From Planctomycetaceae bacterium (GTDB lineage Bacteria; Planctomycetota; Planctomycetia; Pirellulales; Pirellulaceae), in assembly GCA_027487485.1 (NCBI GenBank), contig JAIYDN010000069.1:33197-97196 (forward strand): DNA of 64,000 bases, in the 5' to 3' direction. Below are positions 11,501 to 19,729 of this stretch, piece after piece (the first letter of the stretch is position 1; every line of letters starts with the position of its first letter). The notes below the pieces were generated by a model. The model did not search any database, was not told the DNA's origin, and was given only the letters and a program-made list of their open reading frames with translations. Both the position numbers and the translations under genes were made by a program.

Positions 11501-13230
11501 ATAGCTTGGTAGCCGGTGTGGGTGATTCCGATAACGGACGATTCGTTTTGGACGGAGCGACCCTAAGATCTAATTCCATTTTCGATTTTGAAAGTCGCGA
11601 AACCTATACTGTTCGTATTCGAACTCAAGATCAGGGGGGACTTTCTGTTGAGTCGCCCTTAACGATTTCGATTCGGGATATCAACGATCTGCCAACCAAT
11701 TTGCAGATTCAATCTAGCCTTATCAACGAAAACAGTCCCATCGGAACATCGATCGGTGCTTTCACAGCATTGGATCAGGATGCTGGCGACGTGATTTCGT
11801 ATCGATTGGTCGCTGGTAACAATGACAATTCGCTGTTCTCCATTGTGAATGGCCAATTGACGAGCAACACTTCCCTGAACTTCGAAAGCCGCTCAAGCTA
11901 CCAAGTGGCGGTACAAGCCTTCGATCGTTCTGGCTCAGGTCCAACCCAAACGTTTGCGATTACCGTGCGGGACGTGAACGAAACTCCCACAAACATTGCG
12001 TTGGATGCTTCGTCCATCAATGAAAATCGTGCTGCTGGTACCGTCGTCGGTCGATTGTCGGCCACGGATCCTGATGCTAACGAGCAATTCACGTTTACAT
12101 TGGTATCGGGCGATGGGTCCAGTGGAAACAGTCTTGTAACGATCAACGGCACTCAACTGGTGCTGGCAAGTGCATTGAACTTTGAGAGCAGCCCGGTTCT
12201 GAACGTCCGAGTACGTGCGACCGATGCTGCATTCAATACGTTTGAAAAAGCGTTGAACGTAACCGTTGTGGATCTCCCTGAGGCCCCGACCGAAGTTCGA
12301 CTGACTTCAGCAGGAGTATCGGAAAATCTTCCAGCCGGGACGGTGGTAGGAACATTGTCCACGATTGACCCCGACGCTGGTGGATCCTTCACCTATCAGA
12401 TTGTCGCAGGGCAGTCATCGCTTCCATTCGCGATTGTTGGTAATCAATTGCGAACAACTCGAAAGCTAAATTTTGAAGCTATTGCTTCCTACACAGTTTC
12501 CGTCCGAAGCACCGATGCGAGCAATCTTTCCGTAGTCAGTCCGATTTCGGTCAGTGTTTTGGATGTGAATGAACAGGCGATCATCACCGGTAGCGATAGT
12601 GCCACTACCCCAACCAATCGTACGGTTGTGATTGATGTTCTTGCAAACGATCGCGATCCCGATGGCACCATTGATCGCACCTCAGTTGTTATCGTGGCTC
12701 CACCGACCAAGGGGACCGTCCGAGTGCTTTCCGATGGACGTTTGGAGTACACGCCGCCGGCAGACGAACGAGTGGACGTGTCATTCTCCTACCGAGTCTT
12801 AGATAATGATGAAGTTATGAGTAACGTTGGCTCGGTCTCAGTGAAGGTGCTCTCTGCATTCCAAAATCCCAAAAACCGATTGGATGTGGATAACGACGGG
12901 GACGTTTCACCCCTCGATGTTTTACAGATCATCAATGACATCGAAGCGAATAAATTTCGAGACTTGCCCACCAATGTTGGTGAAACCGTTCCATACATTG
13001 ATACCAACGGAAATGGCAAGGTGGATCCTTTAGATGTGCTGGACGTAATCAATTTCATCAATCTTGGTGCGGGCGAATCTGCGGAAGGGGAACAATCGAG
13101 CTACGCAACAAGCTTGGACAGCCAAGTGGAATCGGAGTCCGAGTTTGGCGAATCCTTGCAAGCCGCGCACGCGTTGGCAATTGAAGCGTTTTACAGAGAG
13201 TTGGAAGTAAAGAGGGGGCGATCTCGATAG
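5560..13230 (+). CDS. Giant secreted S8 (subtilisin) protease with LEPR-XLL-like N-terminus, choice-of-anchor-D-like region, P-domain, 13 cadherin repeats and C-terminal dockerin
   Basis: IPRIERLEIRTLLASD; S8 triad motifs VVAVIDDGVQSAHPDL / DAHGTAVAGVAA / GTSSASPLAAGIGAL; P-domain VRDINVRINLTHTWVSDLDITLIAPD; 13 ~100-aa repeats with xxENxxxGTxVGxL...FDFExKxxYxxRVRATD...VxDVNEAPT; dockerin-like DVDNDGDVSPLDVLQIIN and DTNGNGKVDPLDVLDVIN. Confidence 0.93.
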   Translation: MRHRRSSQRQSSRSSKSNSQRLIPRIERLEIRTLLASDIIWNDSNWDAAADAPDDSTIVKGADAFYFGGHRNVGLNLSMNRVAIATENASVQLPDGLTKLWGMANKAVVYQTTDELTPTLIAQLSATPGVLDVSPVYVDMASGTDMSVLNEIIVGFKPNQNPAEFFARHTEFASFEPVMGTQNQYVGKMAQNGGRAAIDLSNRLLSDGATEWVHPNFYVNFEKHFIPNDPRFNNQWHLRNLGQSGGVADADSDVDLAWDVNQGGSSSIVVAVIDDGVQSAHPDLNVWINAGEIAGDGVDNDGNGWVDDINGWNFVTLTNASEPIGSDAHGTAVAGVAAARGNNNLGVAGAAYNSRVMSIKVFHDNSVAALDDFASALLYAAGITADGRGTWRAGDLVNNSWGGGGPFPSMNAALAIGVVAGRGGVGATYFFSSGNNGSGVLGEPSGQSAFTPGVIAVGSTNNQGVRSSYSQYGAALDILAPSNGGSLAIDTTDRTGADGYAAGDYTGTGGTGFGGTSSASPLAAGIGALALAQAQALGVTLRPADFRALIRNSTDLIGGVNYNINTGKHIEYGFGRVNAFTLVDGVGKAEISVVDTTREIPSGGTVNLGSALVGRFVETTVRVRNQGTEDLTIDSITMPASFSVVNFVPTTLAIGEVLLVTVRFSPTLPGNFASDMFINNNDTNESAYRIRLVGTATAPRIGGTAFEDFDNNGIYNSYERGVSSPGFAYIDTNTNGSFDIGESQAMIDAAGDYAFNALPNGTYDVRFELAGWDRTSAVDVYTVTLSSASSFSIGNNFGYGKDDRMYARVIEDLNANGTLDGMDLPLPGFVVSSGGTSTDTFISTGSVPIDDVATSLSTITIPVGSGLVRDINVRINLTHTWVSDLDITLIAPDSTEIVLASGVGLDGDNFTNTIFDDSATISIFAGNAPFTGTFRPAQPLSSFNGLLLEGPWTLKIDDLFFGDFGTLLDWSMEIERDLAVVSDINGWAPLDLPGAATTDATMSLQPNWEYTLPSNGIHTVTTTGVPVFGLTYGARILPVPPTDIRISNSIVFENEPIGTLVGSLTSTDPNRGETFSYSLVSGVGDTGNAMFVIVGDQVFTNGVFDFEQNQSFDIRIASTDSTGLVYEESLSISVINVNEDPLFIALFPDSVDENAPNGQLVGTLRTFDTDFLTDFFFTYELVAGLGDEDNSTFAILGNTVVVNGPMDFETKNVLSIRIRTTDDGGLFVEQAVTINVRDVNEAPSDFAISSSIIPENSPAPFLVGRMSVVDPDAADQGNHLFRFTSSDQFPDNNLFEIRGNELYTRATFSFESRSLYLVSIRALDSFDAFVDTLVPITITDLNEAPTRIDATSASFLESLPVASVVTTLVPADQDIGDTISFTLVSGSGSNDNGEFLVSGNQLVSRNAFDFETKSSYLVRVRATDALGLWTETPFTFTVQNVNEAPLTLNLSATNVNEGLVIGSRVGNFSALDPDTLSTFTFAPKSSTAFPDNDAFSIVGNELRTNEVFRYAQKNSYSILVQVTDQGGLSMDRVFTINVVDVNDSPTDVGLSVREISESAADDSLVGQLSTVDADAADSFVYSLVAGAGAADNASFRIVGNQLRTNSLLNFEAKSSYAIRVSSRDAAGASFEKSFVIQVLNENEAPTAVQLSALTIRENNIPNAPIGSLSSTDPDAAQSFTYSLVNGAGDRDNSLFVIVGTTLRTTVAFDFEAKPDYQVRIRTMDGGGLSFELPFVISVQNANESPFGLQLLGSLMENAPLNSVALNAVASDPDANDQLTFSLISGIGSDDNGKFTINANGGLSPVAAVNFESQSSYSIRVRVVDRGGIAIERAFSIAIANQNEAPTNVMLSETGIDENQSPNAVIGLFTAVDEDVADSASFSLVSGAGDTDNSLFELSGNTLRATSSFDFETKNTYSLRVRATDVGGLSFEKNVLVSVKDVNEQPFAVNLSSSTLLENSAVGSAIGELRTIDVDALDRFSYSLVAGVGDSDNGRFVLDGATLRSNSIFDFESRETYTVRIRTQDQGGLSVESPLTISIRDINDLPTNLQIQSSLINENSPIGTSIGAFTALDQDAGDVISYRLVAGNNDNSLFSIVNGQLTSNTSLNFESRSSYQVAVQAFDRSGSGPTQTFAITVRDVNETPTNIALDASSINENRAAGTVVGRLSATDPDANEQFTFTLVSGDGSSGNSLVTINGTQLVLASALNFESSPVLNVRVRATDAAFNTFEKALNVTVVDLPEAPTEVRLTSAGVSENLPAGTVVGTLSTIDPDAGGSFTYQIVAGQSSLPFAIVGNQLRTTRKLNFEAIASYTVSVRSTDASNLSVVSPISVSVLDVNEQAIITGSDSATTPTNRTVVIDVLANDRDPDGTIDRTSVVIVAPPTKGTVRVLSDGRLEYTPPADERVDVSFSYRVLDNDEVMSNVGSVSVKVLSAFQNPKNRLDVDNDGDVSPLDVLQIINDIEANKFRDLPTNVGETVPYIDTNGNGKVDPLDVLDVINFINLGAGESAEGEQSSYATSLDSQVESESEFGESLQAAHALAIEAFYRELEVKRGRSR
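8670..12577 (+). repeat. Tandem cadherin-repeat-coding array (13 diverged ~300-bp units)
   Basis: Counted on the translation from PPTDIRISNSIVFENEPIG to ...VLDVNEQ; boundaries approximate. Confidence 0.85.
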
Positions 13231-13368
13231 TAAAGAGGCGATCGCTGTCTGGTAGTGGATGATGGTACGTTTTTAATTGGTCGGTTGTTGTAAAGACTTG
13301 TGGCGATGTACTTGGCCGCTGGTACAATGCCGACCTGACTGTCACTCCGTATACACTTTCGATGCAAT

Positions 13369-14538
13369 ATGCCGCGCAAGAAGTCCAACAAGATCAGGAT
13401 CGAGTTTCGAAAGAAACATCAATCGCAAGCACGCAGCGCGGACCTGACGAACGATTACGCCGTTGACCAGGAAGATATCGATACGGTTGCATCGCAACGG
13501 GTCAGCGGCAAGGGGGACCAGACGCGGCACCGAACCGTCAAAGGAAATCTAATCAATGACGATGAGCCTGAATCCCTTGGCCAAGTTCAATTGGATGTGG
13601 ATGCCAGTCAAACATTGAGTGGACTGGTTTTGCGGGTTCATGGACGCGAATCCATTGTCCGGGTTGACGATGGACGGATTTTTCGATGCGCTGTACGTCG
13701 AGTTCTGAAAAACTTGGCGACGGACCAGCGGCATGTTCTTGTCGCCGGAGATGTCGTGCGACTCCTGCCAGAGGGGGAAGAGCAGGCTTGGGTTGTCCGA
13801 ATCGAACCTAGACGATCAACCTTGAGTCGGACCAGCAAACAACGCCGTCATGTTATTGTTGCCAATGTCGACCAATTGTTGATGGTAACTAGTGCCGCTC
13901 AGCCCTCCATTAAGCCCAATCTGATCGATCGCGTGCTGGCGACGGCGGAGCAAAATCAGCTCGATGCTTGCGTTTGTATCAACAAATGTGATCTGATTGA
14001 TACGACCATGCTGCAAGCGTTGATTGGAACCTACACTCAAATGGGCTACCGTGTGCTCATGGTGAGTGCAGCTCGAGGATGGGGAATGGACCGATTGAGG
14101 CTGATGACCCGCAATCGCAATAGCGTGGTCGTGGGGCAAAGTGGAGTAGGAAAATCGTCCATTCTCAACGCAATCGACAGCGGGCTTCGCCAGCGAGTTC
14201 AGGCGGTGAGCGCCGAAAATCAAAAAGGGAAGCACACCACGACCACCGCCGAGGTTTTTCCGCTCAGCTACGGAGGCTCGATTATCGACACGCCGGGCGT
14301 CCGCCAGTTCCAATTGTGGGATATTTCCCCCAGCGAAATGTCCGGCCTATTTCGAGATATTCGCCCCTTTGCGTCCAATTGTCGATATCCAAATTGTTCC
14401 CATATTCATGAAAATGACTGCTCTGTGAAGGATGCCGTGGCAGATGGCCGTCTGGACGGACGCCGATACGACAGCTATTGCCAAATGGTGGATAGTCCTG
14501 GGGACGTGGTTCGCGAGGAATTTGAAGAGTTCGAATGA
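13369..14538 (+). CDS. rsgA: Ribosome small subunit-dependent GTPase A (circularly permuted GTPase)
   Basis: G-motif order N-K-C-D (CINKCDLID), then GQSGVGKSSILNAI, then DTPGVRQF; C-terminal zinc motif C-x4-C-x-H-x5-C (CRYPNCSHIHENDC). Confidence 0.93.
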   Translation: MPRKKSNKIRIEFRKKHQSQARSADLTNDYAVDQEDIDTVASQRVSGKGDQTRHRTVKGNLINDDEPESLGQVQLDVDASQTLSGLVLRVHGRESIVRVDDGRIFRCAVRRVLKNLATDQRHVLVAGDVVRLLPEGEEQAWVVRIEPRRSTLSRTSKQRRHVIVANVDQLLMVTSAAQPSIKPNLIDRVLATAEQNQLDACVCINKCDLIDTTMLQALIGTYTQMGYRVLMVSAARGWGMDRLRLMTRNRNSVVVGQSGVGKSSILNAIDSGLRQRVQAVSAENQKGKHTTTTAEVFPLSYGGSIIDTPGVRQFQLWDISPSEMSGLFRDIRPFASNCRYPNCSHIHENDCSVKDAVADGRLDGRRYDSYCQMVDSPGDVVREEFEEFE

Positions 14539-14657
14539 GTCTGAGGGCATTTGGCAGATTGTCGCCAAGCGTCCTTCCGGCTACACTGCTTTTGCAAATT
14601 TCCCCCCACCTTTTTTGGAGCTGCGAACAGCCTATTTGGGCCGCAGCGGAGTAATTC

Positions 14658-15974
14658 ATGAGCGCCACCAACGCTTTGCCGAAAGTTGATCCCACCCCCG
14701 CTAAACTTACGGTTGGCGGAAAAGAAATAGAACTTCCCGTCCTTGTGGGAACCGAAAATGATCGGGCGATGGATATTTCGAAGTTGCTCCGGGATACAGG
14801 GCATACTACGATCGATGACGGTTTTGCCAATACTGCAAACACATACAGCTCCATCACGTACCTCGATGGCGATCGGGGGATCCTTCGCTACCGTGGTTAC
14901 CCCATTGAAGAGCTAGCGGAACATTGCGATTTTCTTGAAACAAGCTATCTGCTGATTTATGGGGAGCTTCCGACCCATGAACAACTCGAAAACTTCAAGG
15001 ATTCGATCGAAAAGCATACGATGCTCCACGAGGACATGCGGTCCTTTTACAATGGGTTCCCTCGGGATGCACACCCGATGGCAATTCTTTCAAGCGTTGT
15101 TGGCGCGATGTCGACCTTTTACCAGGACGCACTGGATCCGCATGACCCTGATGAAGTGGAGGTTTCCATCCATCGCTTGATCGCCAAACTTCCAACGATT
15201 GCTGCATACAGTTACAAAAAAGCTTTTGGTCAGCCATTTATCTATCCCGATAACAGCTTAGATTACTGCCAAAATTTCTTGAGCATGATGTTTGCTTTGC
15301 CAAGCGAACGCTACCAACCCGATCCGGATTTTGTACGAGCTCTTAATCTCTTGCTGATTGTGCACGCGGATCACGAACAGAACTGTAGCACGTCGACCGT
15401 TCGCTTGGTTGGCTCTTCCAATGCCAACTTGTTTGCTTGCATCTCAGCCGGAATCTGTGCCTTATGGGGCCCGCTTCATGGTGGAGCCAACGAGGCTTGC
15501 GTCAACATGCTCAAGCAAATCGCTGACGATGGCGGAAATGTCAAAAAGTATGTCGATATGGCCAAAGATAAATCCAGTAATTTCCGTCTGATGGGTTTTG
15601 GACATCGCGTTTATAAGAACTACGACCCGCGTGCCAAGATCATCAAAGCGGCCAGCGATGTTTTGCTGAATAAATTGAACTTAAAAGACCCGTTGTTTGA
15701 TGTGGCTCAGGAATTGGAAGCTGTGGCGTTGAAGGACCCTTACTTCGTCGAACGCAAGCTTTACCCCAATGTGGATTTTTATTCGGGCGTGATCTATCGT
15801 GCGATGGGTATTCCTGTCCAGATGTTCACGGTGCTTTTTGCCATTGGGCGATTGCCAGGTTGGATAGCGCACTGGGTCGAGATGCAAAATTCGCCGAACA
15901 CGCGGATCGGTCGTCCTCGCCAGGTCTACACAGGGCCTGTCAAACGTGAAATCGTTCCTATCGAGAAGCGATAA
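14658..15974 (+). CDS. gltA: Citrate synthase
   Basis: ADHEQNCSTSTVRLVGSSNANLFACISAGICALWGPLHGGANEACV...MGFGHRVYKNYDPRAKIIK...VDFYSGVIYRAMGIP. Confidence 0.96.
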   Translation: MSATNALPKVDPTPAKLTVGGKEIELPVLVGTENDRAMDISKLLRDTGHTTIDDGFANTANTYSSITYLDGDRGILRYRGYPIEELAEHCDFLETSYLLIYGELPTHEQLENFKDSIEKHTMLHEDMRSFYNGFPRDAHPMAILSSVVGAMSTFYQDALDPHDPDEVEVSIHRLIAKLPTIAAYSYKKAFGQPFIYPDNSLDYCQNFLSMMFALPSERYQPDPDFVRALNLLLIVHADHEQNCSTSTVRLVGSSNANLFACISAGICALWGPLHGGANEACVNMLKQIADDGGNVKKYVDMAKDKSSNFRLMGFGHRVYKNYDPRAKIIKAASDVLLNKLNLKDPLFDVAQELEAVALKDPYFVERKLYPNVDFYSGVIYRAMGIPVQMFTVLFAIGRLPGWIAHWVEMQNSPNTRIGRPRQVYTGPVKREIVPIEKR

Positions 15975-16913
15975 TTGAGGGTTCGAGTGTTACCTGATTC
16001 GAAGTCCCATTTGCCTGAATTCCAGAATGCCCTGCAAGAAGGGCAACTAGGACCTAATGGCGAAGCGGCTTCCACAGGTCCAGGGGCTCAAAAAATCTCT
16101 TTTGTCCTCGACAAACCCGTTTCGCAACTTTCATGGATCAAAAAGTCCCTGCTGTTTGCGCAGCTTTCGCGATTGTCTTATGCCAATCCTGAACCAGTCG
16201 AAAAGCAAGCTTACGCAGCAGGCTTGGATGAGTGCATTTTTGTCGCGCGCGACGGCGCGGAAGCGTACATTCTTGGCAACCGGACCGATTGCATGGTGGT
16301 CTGTCGTGGAACCGAACCGAACCAGTGGAATGACATCCGGGCGGACGCAAACGCATGGACAGTGTCCACCGATGTGGGCCGAGTTCACAGCGGGTTCCAT
16401 TCCGAAGTGAATGAATTGTGGCCCAAGCTGGAGCAGCTTTTAAAAGAGAACCAAAGAACGCTTTGGTTTGCCGGTCATTCGCTTGGCGGAGCTATGGCAG
16501 CTGTTTGCGCTGTCCGATGCAAAATCTCTTCGATCCCTTCCAATCCCGCGGCTATTTTCACGTACGGTGCGCCTCGGGTTGGCAACAGGTCCTATGCATC
16601 TGTGCTAAAGATCAAGCATTACCGATGGGTGAACAACAATGATATTGTGCCGCGTGTTCCGCCAAGGTGGTTGGGATACCACCATATGGGTCAGGAAATT
16701 TATCTCAACCGCCGAGGCAAAATCAGCTCCTTGAGAGCTTGGTTTCGGGTTCGCGATCGATTTCGAGGACTTTTGGCATCTCTTCGCGTAGGAAAGCTGG
16801 ATTATTTTAGCGACCATTCGATGGTGGAGTACATTAAGCATATCCACAATATCTACGACGACGAGCTCAAAGGCTTCCCAGTCAAAACCCCGTCCCACAT
16901 ACCCGCTGAATAG
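15975..16913 (+). CDS. Lipase family protein (class 3 lipase-like alpha/beta hydrolase)
   Basis: GHSLGGAMAAVCAVR nucleophile elbow; FTYGAPRVGNRSYASVLK...HYRWVNNNDIVPRVPP. TTG start directly after the gltA stop. Confidence 0.85.
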   Translation: MRVRVLPDSKSHLPEFQNALQEGQLGPNGEAASTGPGAQKISFVLDKPVSQLSWIKKSLLFAQLSRLSYANPEPVEKQAYAAGLDECIFVARDGAEAYILGNRTDCMVVCRGTEPNQWNDIRADANAWTVSTDVGRVHSGFHSEVNELWPKLEQLLKENQRTLWFAGHSLGGAMAAVCAVRCKISSIPSNPAAIFTYGAPRVGNRSYASVLKIKHYRWVNNNDIVPRVPPRWLGYHHMGQEIYLNRRGKISSLRAWFRVRDRFRGLLASLRVGKLDYFSDHSMVEYIKHIHNIYDDELKGFPVKTPSHIPAE

Positions 16914-16916
16914 TTT

Positions 16917-18287
16917 ATGCTCACTGCGATTATTGTTGTCTTTGTTGTCGGCTACTTGGCCATTGTTTTCGAGCACCAGATTCATGTGAACAAAGCGGCA
17001 TCCGCAATATTGACGGGGGTGCTTTGCTGGTCCATTTATGCAATTGGCTACGAGCAGCTTGTGCCTCAAGCAGCGTTCGATGCATGGGCCCAGCTTCACC
17101 ACTCGGCCGGTGACGCGGAACATGCAGTGGGGCATTTGCCCGCCAAGTTGTTGTTTGTCACGGAGCATCAGCTCGGCCATAGCTTCAACGAGATTGCAGG
17201 CATTTTGTTCTTCTTGATGGGGGCCATGACCATTGTGGAACTCGTTGACGCTCACGAAGGATTTTCGCTTGTTACCAAATTCGTACGAGCTAGAAACAAA
17301 GTGACTTTGCTGTGGATCGTGGGATGGGTGACGTTTTTCTTGTCCTCGGTTCTGGATAATTTAACGACCACTATCGTTGTTGTGTCGCTTTTGCGGAAGC
17401 TGATTGCAGATCGCGAGACGCGGCTCATGTACGTTGGTATCGCAATCATTGCGGCAAACGCGGGTGGTGCCTGGACCGTTATTGGGGATGTTACAACCAC
17501 CATGCTATGGGTGAAAAATAAGATCGGAGCGGTCGAAGTGATGCGAGACCTGTTCTTAGCGAGCATTGTCTGTTTGTTAGTCCCGTTGCTAGCCGCATCC
17601 CGATGGATGAAAGGGGAATTGCCTGCAATCGAGCACAAAGTGGATGAAGAAGATGATCGCACTATCCAATCTTGGCACAAAGCATTGTTCCTGGTGCTTG
17701 GTTTGGCGGGGCTGATGAGCGTACCGATCTTCAAAGCATACACCCACTTGCCCCCATTCATGGGAATGGTGCTGAGCTTGGGTGTGCTCTGGCTGGCCTC
17801 GGAATTGGTAAGTCATACCATGGATGAGAAGACTCGAAGCTCGACCGGAGTTTTATCTGCTTTGCGCAGGGTGGACATGTCCAGCATTCTTTTCTTCCTT
17901 GGTATTTTGCTAGCCGTAAGTGCTCTTGGAAGTGTCGAAGTCTTAAAAAATCTAGCGGTAATGCTTCAGAACGCGATCGGAAATCAATCCATCATCGCTG
18001 TGATCATTGGGTTGGTTTCGGCTGTTGTGGACAACGTGCCATTGGTTGCTGCCGGCATTGAAATGTATTCAGAAACACCAGCCAACGATTCGTTCTGGAT
18101 GTTGTTGGCCTACTGTGCAGGTACCGGTGGAAGTTGTTTGATTATTGGTTCGGCAGCAGGTGTTGCAGCCATGGGCTTGGAAAAAATCGACTTCATGTGG
18201 TACGCTCGGAAGATAGGTTGGCTGGCGTTAATCGGTTACCTCGCCGGGGTAGTAGCATACATGATTCAGCACTCGATCTTTGGATAA
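16917..18287 (+). CDS. nhaD: NhaD-type sodium:proton antiporter
   Basis: EIAGILFFLMGAMTIVELVDAHEGF...FFLSSVLDNLTTTIVVVSLLRKL...IIAANAGGAWTVIGDVTTTMLW...AVVDNVPLVAAGIEMY typical of NhaD. Confidence 0.88.
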   Translation: MLTAIIVVFVVGYLAIVFEHQIHVNKAASAILTGVLCWSIYAIGYEQLVPQAAFDAWAQLHHSAGDAEHAVGHLPAKLLFVTEHQLGHSFNEIAGILFFLMGAMTIVELVDAHEGFSLVTKFVRARNKVTLLWIVGWVTFFLSSVLDNLTTTIVVVSLLRKLIADRETRLMYVGIAIIAANAGGAWTVIGDVTTTMLWVKNKIGAVEVMRDLFLASIVCLLVPLLAASRWMKGELPAIEHKVDEEDDRTIQSWHKALFLVLGLAGLMSVPIFKAYTHLPPFMGMVLSLGVLWLASELVSHTMDEKTRSSTGVLSALRRVDMSSILFFLGILLAVSALGSVEVLKNLAVMLQNAIGNQSIIAVIIGLVSAVVDNVPLVAAGIEMYSETPANDSFWMLLAYCAGTGGSCLIIGSAAGVAAMGLEKIDFMWYARKIGWLALIGYLAGVVAYMIQHSIFG

Positions 18288-18299
18288 CGCGGATACTTT

Positions 18300-18989
18300 A
18301 TGCCCTCTCCAAGTTCACCGATCCTGGTTGCAACCGAAATTCGCAAGGTCTACCAAACCCCTTCGGAAGAAATCGTCGTTCTCAATGGCGTTTCCTTCGC
18401 GTTGCAAGCCGGCGAAAATATGGCGATTGTCGGGCCAAGCGGAGCAGGAAAATCCACCTTGCTGCAAATTCTTGGGGCTCTAGATCGTCCAACCAGCGGG
18501 TCGGTTTCCGTGGGTGGTGTCGACCCCTTTACGATGAACGAGAATCAACAAGCCCGATTCCGAAATGAAAAGATTGGGTTCATCTTTCAGGACCATCATT
18601 TGCTTCCCCAGTGGAACGTTCTCGAGAACACTTTGTTACCCGCTTTAGCTAACGGGAATCCATCCGTCGAAGTTCGTGACCGTGCTGTTCGGCTCTTGGA
18701 ACGAGTCGGGCTCCAGCATCGAATGACCCATTTGCCAAGTCAGTTATCGGGTGGCGAGCGTGAACGCGTCGCCGTGGCTCGATCGTTGCTTCTGAAGCCG
18801 ATGGTTGTTCTCGCAGACGAACCGACGGGGAACCTAGATCGACACTCCGCAGAGAATGTTTCGCAGCTTCTGCTCGAAGTACCCCAAGAAGAGAATACGG
18901 TCCTGATCGTCGTGACTCACTCGAGTACGCTGGCAGCCAAAATGCAGCGATGCTACGAACTCAATGCCGGCAAATTGCAGCTCACTTAG
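18300..18989 (+). CDS. ABC transporter ATP-binding protein (LolD/MacB-like)
   Basis: Walker A GPSGAGKST, signature LSGGERERVAVARSLL, Walker B VVLADEPTGNLD. Confidence 0.9.
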   Translation: MPSPSSPILVATEIRKVYQTPSEEIVVLNGVSFALQAGENMAIVGPSGAGKSTLLQILGALDRPTSGSVSVGGVDPFTMNENQQARFRNEKIGFIFQDHHLLPQWNVLENTLLPALANGNPSVEVRDRAVRLLERVGLQHRMTHLPSQLSGGERERVAVARSLLLKPMVVLADEPTGNLDRHSAENVSQLLLEVPQEENTVLIVVTHSSTLAAKMQRCYELNAGKLQLT

Positions 18990-18990
18990 T

Positions 18991-19506
18991 ATGAAAAAGA
19001 AGATCTTCCAGGCAAAGCGGTTTTATGTGCAGGAAGTCACGGAGACCTTGGCAGATGGCTCGCATCTGGTTCGAAACATTGTCAGGCACCCAGGGGCGGT
19101 CGTCATATTGCCATTGGTCGATGAAAATCACGTCTGTTTGATTCGCACTTATCGAGTTGCCATCGATGCTTGGCATCTTGAGCTACCAGCAGGAACGTTA
19201 GACAAATCGCTTTCGCCATTGGAGACTGCACACTTAGAATTGCAGGAAGAAACAGGTTATCGCGCTGCTCGTATGAACTTGATCCATACGTTTGCGATGT
19301 CCCCCGGGATACTTGATGAGAAGATGTACTTCTATGCGGCTCATGGTTTGACTGCTGGTGAAGTTTCGCGAGAAGTCGGTGAACAGATGGATAACGTTCT
19401 TTTATCTTGGGCAGAGATCGACACGCTTCTGCGAGACAAAATGATTCGCGACGCTAAAACGTTAGCCGCTTTGCTCTGGTACATGCGCTATCGCGATTAC
19501 GCCTAA
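18991..19506 (+). CDS. NUDIX hydrolase (ADP-ribose pyrophosphatase-like)
   Basis: Start at MKKKIFQAKRFYVQ; ELPAGTLDKSLSPLETAHLELQEETGYRA NUDIX-box-like. Confidence 0.88.
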   Translation: MKKKIFQAKRFYVQEVTETLADGSHLVRNIVRHPGAVVILPLVDENHVCLIRTYRVAIDAWHLELPAGTLDKSLSPLETAHLELQEETGYRAARMNLIHTFAMSPGILDEKMYFYAAHGLTAGEVSREVGEQMDNVLLSWAEIDTLLRDKMIRDAKTLAALLWYMRYRDYA

Positions 19507-19564
19507 AGAATTGGCGATGCTTAGCACGTACGCAAGGCTCATTGGCAATTAGCTTTTCACTTCA

Positions 19565-19638
19565 TTGAGCCGCTGGCGCTAGCCGCGTTGAGTTTCAATT
19601 CGTTGGATACGTGGTCGCGGCTAGCGCCTGCGGTTCAA
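19565..19638. repeat. Inverted repeat (23-nt arms, 28-nt spacer), REP-like or bidirectional terminator
   Basis: ttgagccgctggcgctagccgcg (19565-19587) vs reverse complement of cgcggctagcgcctgcggttcaa (19616-19638), 21/23 match; between convergent genes. Confidence 0.75.
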
Positions 19639-19729
19639 GTTAGGGCAGAATCATTGCTCGTCAATTGGCGCCCAAGTAGCCGATGAGTGCGGTTTAGCTG
19701 TGCCGACGTGCCTAGCAACCGAAGCTGGC

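Noticed and set aside
16605-17255. 216-aa antisense ORF
   Set aside because: Spans the lipase/nhaD junction on the opposite strand; shadow of two supported CDSs.
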